A stretch of DNA of 64,000 nucleotides from JAAYXS01 sp964550375 (lineage in GTDB: Bacteria > Planctomycetota > Phycisphaerae > UBA1845 > Fen-1342). Both the position numbers and the translations under genes were made by a program. The stretch is taken from contig CAZJYX010000009.1 of the NCBI GenBank assembly GCA_964550375.1, positions 62,001 through 126,000 of the forward strand, given 5' to 3'. Position 1 is the first letter of the stretch, and every line of letters begins with the position of its first letter. The notes beneath the pieces are model-generated. The model was given only the letters and a program-made list of their open reading frames with translations, made no database searches and had not been told where the DNA came from. Shown one piece after another: positions 60,784 through 64,000 of this stretch.

Positions 60784-60949
60784 CACCCGACGTCAGGCCG
60801 TGACCTTGAGGCCGCCCGGCCGGCAGCCGGAGGCGTATACGGACTGCCGGCCTTGGTCCGATTCACCGCCGGATGTACGATATTCTGCATTCGACAAGCA
60901 GGTCTTCGACTGGGACGACCAGGCCGCCGCTTAGCAGGCGACGCCGCGC

Positions 60950-62137
60950 GTGCAGCGCAAATTCGCCTGGGGCGGCCCGGACGCCGGCGGCTGGCTGATG
61001 CTCATGGAACTCGACGGGAGCGACAACCTCGTGCGTAAGTACACGTGGGGACTGGACTTAGCCGGGCGCCACGGCTCCGGCAACTCGCTCGAATCCGCCG
61101 GCGGGATCGGCGGACTGCTGGCGGTCGCCCAGGCCCAGGTCGGCGGCGGGTCGGCAGCGGGCGGCGTCGACGCCGGCGAGTACGTGTTCACCTACGACGC
61201 CAACGGCAACGTCGCCCAGGTGCTGGACCTCTCGGCCGACTCGGCCGCGGCGGCGATCGTGGCGCATTACGAGTACGACCCGTACGGCGGCGTCGTAAAT
61301 GACCTGAGCGGCTACACTTACGCGGAGGCCAACCCGATCCGCTTCAGCACGAAATACCACGACGCCGAAACCGGCCTGGGCTACTGGGGCTACCGCTACT
61401 ACTCGGCGCGGCTAGGAAGGTGGCTCAGCCGGGATCCGCTGGGAGAAGACGGCGGGTTGAACGTCTATGCGTACGCTGACGATCCGTTGAGCGGCTTCGA
61501 TCCGCTCGGGCTGCAAGCCACGACGCAGCCGCGGGGTCGCCTAGGAGTCGGGGCGGCTCCAGCATCATTATCGCAACAGACCTGTGGCCTCGGGTGGGTA
61601 CCAGTCCCTGGAGATGACGGCAAGACTGGCATCGATGAGGTTTCGTACACGCCCTGGCAGGCAGTCGGCGACAACCGTATGGTTGACCAGATGTTCAGGT
61701 TCCGACACTTGATCAAGCACGCGCGCTTGAAGTACGATTGGGTGAAACGAGTTGATGCCGTTGAGGTCTCTGCTTGCGGCAGAAACCTGAGTTCCAGTGT
61801 CACCCTTCATTTCGGAGAGCTCAAGACGTGGCAGGTTGGCGCCAGCATGAGTGTGAGCCTGTACAAGCACGCCAAGTTGGGAGTTAGCGCCGTCGTTGGC
61901 GGGGCTACCCAGGGTGGCCACTCCGTGACGTTGCACTTCATCGAGGGCGCACCGTGCTACGAATACAAAGGTTACGTATTTGCGAGGCGGGTTAGTGAAC
62001 AAACGGGCTTCCTGAGGCCCTGGCGGAGCCCATACTCGCAGAGGATGGAGTATTTTAGCGAGAAGGGCGGAATTGGATGGACAGGAGAATACAAGAAGCT
62101 GCTCTGTCGACGTCCGTGTTGCAGTCCGCGTTTCTGA
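60950..62137 (+). CDS. Rhs core with unrecognised C-terminal tip
   Basis: A 395-aa frame from a GTG, truncated at the N-terminus. Residues 1-187 are Rhs core: MELDGSDNLVRKYTWGLDLA, AGGIGGLLAVA, YTYDANGNV-like YVFTYDANGNVAQVL, HYEYDPYGGVV, then YWGYRYYSARLGRWLSRDPL and NVYAYADDPLSGFDPLGL. After PLGL the 208-residue tip changes character and matches no toxin family I know; it has several Cys, Trp and His residues. The same frame continues upstream (DKQVFDWDDQ) but is broken by a TAG at 60932-60934. A full Rhs with many YD repeats is absent, so this is a remnant that may or may not be expressed. Confidence 0.7.
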   Translation: MQRKFAWGGPDAGGWLMLMELDGSDNLVRKYTWGLDLAGRHGSGNSLESAGGIGGLLAVAQAQVGGGSAAGGVDAGEYVFTYDANGNVAQVLDLSADSAAAAIVAHYEYDPYGGVVNDLSGYTYAEANPIRFSTKYHDAETGLGYWGYRYYSARLGRWLSRDPLGEDGGLNVYAYADDPLSGFDPLGLQATTQPRGRLGVGAAPASLSQQTCGLGWVPVPGDDGKTGIDEVSYTPWQAVGDNRMVDQMFRFRHLIKHARLKYDWVKRVDAVEVSACGRNLSSSVTLHFGELKTWQVGASMSVSLYKHAKLGVSAVVGGATQGGHSVTLHFIEGAPCYEYKGYVFARRVSEQTGFLRPWRSPYSQRMEYFSEKGGIGWTGEYKKLLCRRPCCSPRF

Positions 62138-62195
62138 TGCGGCACACACCGAGCTACCGCTCCCGGGCACTGCTGCGCGTGAATACACAGACTGT

Positions 62196-62762
62196 ATGAT
62201 AGAGCACGCCGACCACATTCTGCGCCGCCGCAGGCGACGTGCTCTTACCGGTGTATGGGCCTCCACGGCGATGTTGACCGCCCTCACTGGGCTATGGATC
62301 GGCAGCATATCATATCGCATCGAGCTTGGCACCAAGCTGCTTAGTAGTCTCTTGACGTGCAGTTCCGGTGCCTTCCACCTGTACGTGGCTCGGCAGGATG
62401 GCACTGCGACAGAACTTGAGAGTATATATATGTCCACGGCGCCCTGTGACTTCGCGATCGACCGAATCGCTGAACACGAACGCAGTTGGCTGTGGCCAAA
62501 GTTGTGGCAACGCGACGGGCACGGAACTGTGTGGCTATCACGTGTACCGTTGGACAGGTGCGTCATGTACAGTTGTGCCATCTGGGTGTTTATGCCTCCG
62601 TTCGTTGTGCTGCTCAGGCTGTCGCTGCTGGCGTGGCGGCACACAGTACGGCGGGGACAGCGATGTGTACTCTGCGATTATAGCCTGAGGGAGAACATGT
62701 CAGGTGTGTGTCCCGAGTGCGGAACACCTTTCCGCGACAGGCATGAGATTCGCCTGGAGTAG
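62196..62762 (+). CDS. Small membrane protein with planctomycete zinc ribbon
   Basis: A 188-aa protein with two transmembrane helices (about residues 18-37 and 130-150) and a C-terminal ribbon, RCVLCDYSLRENMSGVCPEC with G-T-P-F. The CxxCxYxLR...SGxCPECG signature is very common at the ends of small planctomycete membrane proteins. The role is unknown. The ATG at 62196 is chosen because the frame upstream overlaps the Rhs tip and has no homology. Its position directly after the Rhs tip is where an immunity gene would lie. Confidence 0.65.
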   Translation: MIEHADHILRRRRRRALTGVWASTAMLTALTGLWIGSISYRIELGTKLLSSLLTCSSGAFHLYVARQDGTATELESIYMSTAPCDFAIDRIAEHERSWLWPKLWQRDGHGTVWLSRVPLDRCVMYSCAIWVFMPPFVVLLRLSLLAWRHTVRRGQRCVLCDYSLRENMSGVCPECGTPFRDRHEIRLE

Positions 62763-62785
62763 CGTGCCTGGCGAGGTCCCGGACC

Positions 62786-62820
62786 ATGAATCGCTATTAC
62801 GCACCCGTCCTGAGTCGGAC
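62786..62820 (+). pseudogene. Possible Rhs core fragment
   Basis: This short stretch encodes NRYYAPVLSR, similar to the Rhs core motif RYYSARLGRWLSR. It is too short to be certain. Confidence 0.25.
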
Positions 62821-62931
62821 AGGTAATCCGGTTTATGCCGACGCGTGCGCCTTTCGATTGCGACTGTCCCGAGCCGAAGGGTACACCACGATATTGCTGT
62901 GATCGTGGCAGCGAGGTTCAGAGGTAACATC

Positions 62932-63462
62932 ATGTTGAATGCTGCAAGGCTGATCGCCATGTCACGAGGACATGCGCCCGCGAGGATGCTGCTCCTGGCC
63001 GGTCTGGCATTTCTCCTGAGCGGTTCGTGCGATCGCTCCAGGCCGGCCAACAAACCGTCGCCCGCCAACCCCGATTACATGCGAGTGGTATCACTCTCGG
63101 AGTGTACAGAGGACGGGCCGGCAGAATCGCTGCTTGGCCCGGATGGAAAGCGGTGGTGCATAGATCCGGATGCCGGCCTGAACCTCGCGCAGTGCGACTA
63201 TCGCGAGGTGTACGTTGTTGAGCGGCCTGATGATCGGTGGGGCATTCTGCTGCCCGTTGACGGGCCGGTCAACAGCGCGCTATTTCACGATTGGTTTCGG
63301 AGGCGCATCGGCTCGCACGTCGGCGTCGTGTTGGGCGGGCGCCTTGTCATTGTGACCATCGCGAGTGGACGCGTGGAGCATCACGTGGTGATCCCAGCGT
63401 TCTCCACCGAGGAGGAGGCAACTCGCGCGGCCGCGGTAATCCGCGCGGGAGGTGTCCCCTGA
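62932..63462 (+). CDS. Lipoprotein with SecD P1-head-like domain
   Basis: A 176-aa protein with signal MLLLAGLAFLLSGSC (lipobox SGSC). The mature domain ends with HVGVVLGGRLVIVTIASGR, then FSTEEEATRAAAVIRAGGVP, which resembles the P1-head of SecD (VVLDGxVxxxP...FT.EEAxxLAxxLRAGALP). Similar small SecDF-P1-head proteins occur in planctomycetes. It has no translocase membrane part. A binding role in the periplasm is inferred. GAGGT precedes the ATG. Confidence 0.55.
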   Translation: MLNAARLIAMSRGHAPARMLLLAGLAFLLSGSCDRSRPANKPSPANPDYMRVVSLSECTEDGPAESLLGPDGKRWCIDPDAGLNLAQCDYREVYVVERPDDRWGILLPVDGPVNSALFHDWFRRRIGSHVGVVLGGRLVIVTIASGRVEHHVVIPAFSTEEEATRAAAVIRAGGVP

Positions 63463-63582
63463 GCCCGTTTGCGGCACGGACGCCGGCGGGTCTTCAGGTC
63501 TGCAAACCGTGCAGCGAGCAGTGGCCGGGGACTTTTGACTGGCATGTCAACGGACTGGATGGCGTCAGCATCGGGCGCTACT

Positions 63583-64000
63583 ATGGAACTCCATATGTCA
63601 GGTAGAACGGCACTTTTATATCGCCTCGCGCTGTTACTCTGCGCCCTCTTGAGCGCCGCTGTATTGACTGCGGCGCACTGGGGGATCTGGCTGTGGATCG
63701 AAGGGTCGACGAATGGGAGCATCTCGGGAATCGTCTTCAGCTGGCTCAGTCTTCTGGTCTGGTGCGCGGGTGTCCTCGTGCTGTTCCTGCTGTCAGCGAG
63801 CCTCCTCTACGCTCGTTGGGGTCCAGCGCCAAGCACCCGGGCGCTCGATCTGACGATAGTCGCCTTCTCGTGGGCATTGCTGGTATGCCCCTGGGGGCTC
63901 GCCGGATTGCGTGTCCTGGGCGACGAGCCATTTCATGACGGTTTCGACACCTGGGCGCGCGGTGCCGTGGCAGGGGATGAGATACGCGCGTGGATCCGCA
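63583..64000 (+). CDS. Polytopic membrane protein (cut by window end)
   Basis: An open frame from an ATG at 63583 (or 63595) runs off the window, about 139 codons. It has three hydrophobic helices: ALLYRLALLLCALLSAAVLT, VFSWLSLLVWCAGVLVLFLL and LTIVAFSWALLVCPWGLAGL, followed by an acidic loop. No family is recognised. It is part of the same run of small envelope genes after the Rhs remnant. Confidence 0.5.
   Translation, partial: MELHMSGRTALLYRLALLLCALLSAAVLTAAHWGIWLWIEGSTNGSISGIVFSWLSLLVWCAGVLVLFLLSASLLYARWGPAPSTRALDLTIVAFSWALLVCPWGLAGLRVLGDEPFHDGFDTWARGAVAGDEIRAWIR

Noticed and set aside
60932..60934. Recoding of the in-frame TAG in the Rhs frame (pyrrolysine or suppressor)
   Set aside because: The locus is visibly decayed and nothing suggests recoding; a nonsense mutation or recombination scar is simpler.
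58020..64000. Insertion sequence or prophage
   Set aside because: No transposase, integrase, terminal inverted repeats or phage structural genes were seen; the region is better explained as Rhs remnants and small envelope genes.

Overview
The window is high-GC chromosomal DNA that most resembles a planctomycete, probably of the Phycisphaerae type. The signs are two secreted proteins ending in dockerin-like pairs with the motif NAFDIDPFV, a prepilin-type protein with the N-terminus FTLIELLVVIAIIALLISIL, an ECF sigma factor next to a TPR-bearing Ser/Thr kinase, many lipoproteins, and a small membrane protein ending in a CxxC/CPECG zinc ribbon. No species is claimed.

Layout. 1-6.8 kb: a truncated lipoprotein, an IscX-like protein, a small BON-like protein, an HU/IHF protein, a SpoIID-like protein, an MrfA/YprA-type helicase and a beta-phosphoglucomutase-like hydrolase. 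6.8-16.4 kb: DNA topoisomerase I with six zinc ribbons, tRNA-Leu(UAG), an exported retropepsin-like protein, an ECF sigma/anti-sigma pair and two lipoproteins. 16.4-26.6 kb: feoA-feoB, a GT9 glycosyltransferase, an FG-GAP lipoprotein, a CpaE/TadZ-like ATPase, trpB and a sulfatase-like TPR protein. 26.6-36.8 kb: a secreted metallophosphatase, a large membrane protein that looks like a fusion of two uncharacterised families, and a one-base-overlapping pair made of a REC-GGDEF-REC-GAF-HD-GYP regulator and a heme-binding hybrid histidine kinase. 36.8-43.4 kb: an exported peptidylarginine/agmatine deiminase-like protein with a dockerin, a Ser/Thr kinase, an ECF sigma factor and a prepilin-like protein. 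43.4-52.8 kb: an operon-like run HAD-psd-pssA-larE, NAD kinase, a dockerin protein with four internal repeats, lnt and a HEAT-repeat lipoprotein. 52.8-58.0 kb: an AbgT transporter and both subunits of an archaeal-type Glu-tRNA(Gln) amidotransferase, GatD and GatE.

58.0-64 kb is an accessory region. It holds a 33-bp tandem repeat and a broken Rhs locus. Three core fragments lie in the same order as in the one substantial Rhs gene and are separated by two lipoprotein genes and one soluble protein of unknown function. The Rhs gene has an unrecognised C-terminal tip and is followed by small membrane and lipoprotein genes.

The two most notable items are the GatDE pair, normally regarded as archaeal, and the ordered Rhs-fragment array, where a near-identical 22-bp direct repeat brackets about 2.3 kb of cargo. 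The c-di-GMP regulator/heme kinase pair and the dockerin-bearing deiminase also deserve attention. No CRISPR array, transposase, integrase, prophage or rRNA was seen. All family names come from reading motifs by eye; no database search was run.
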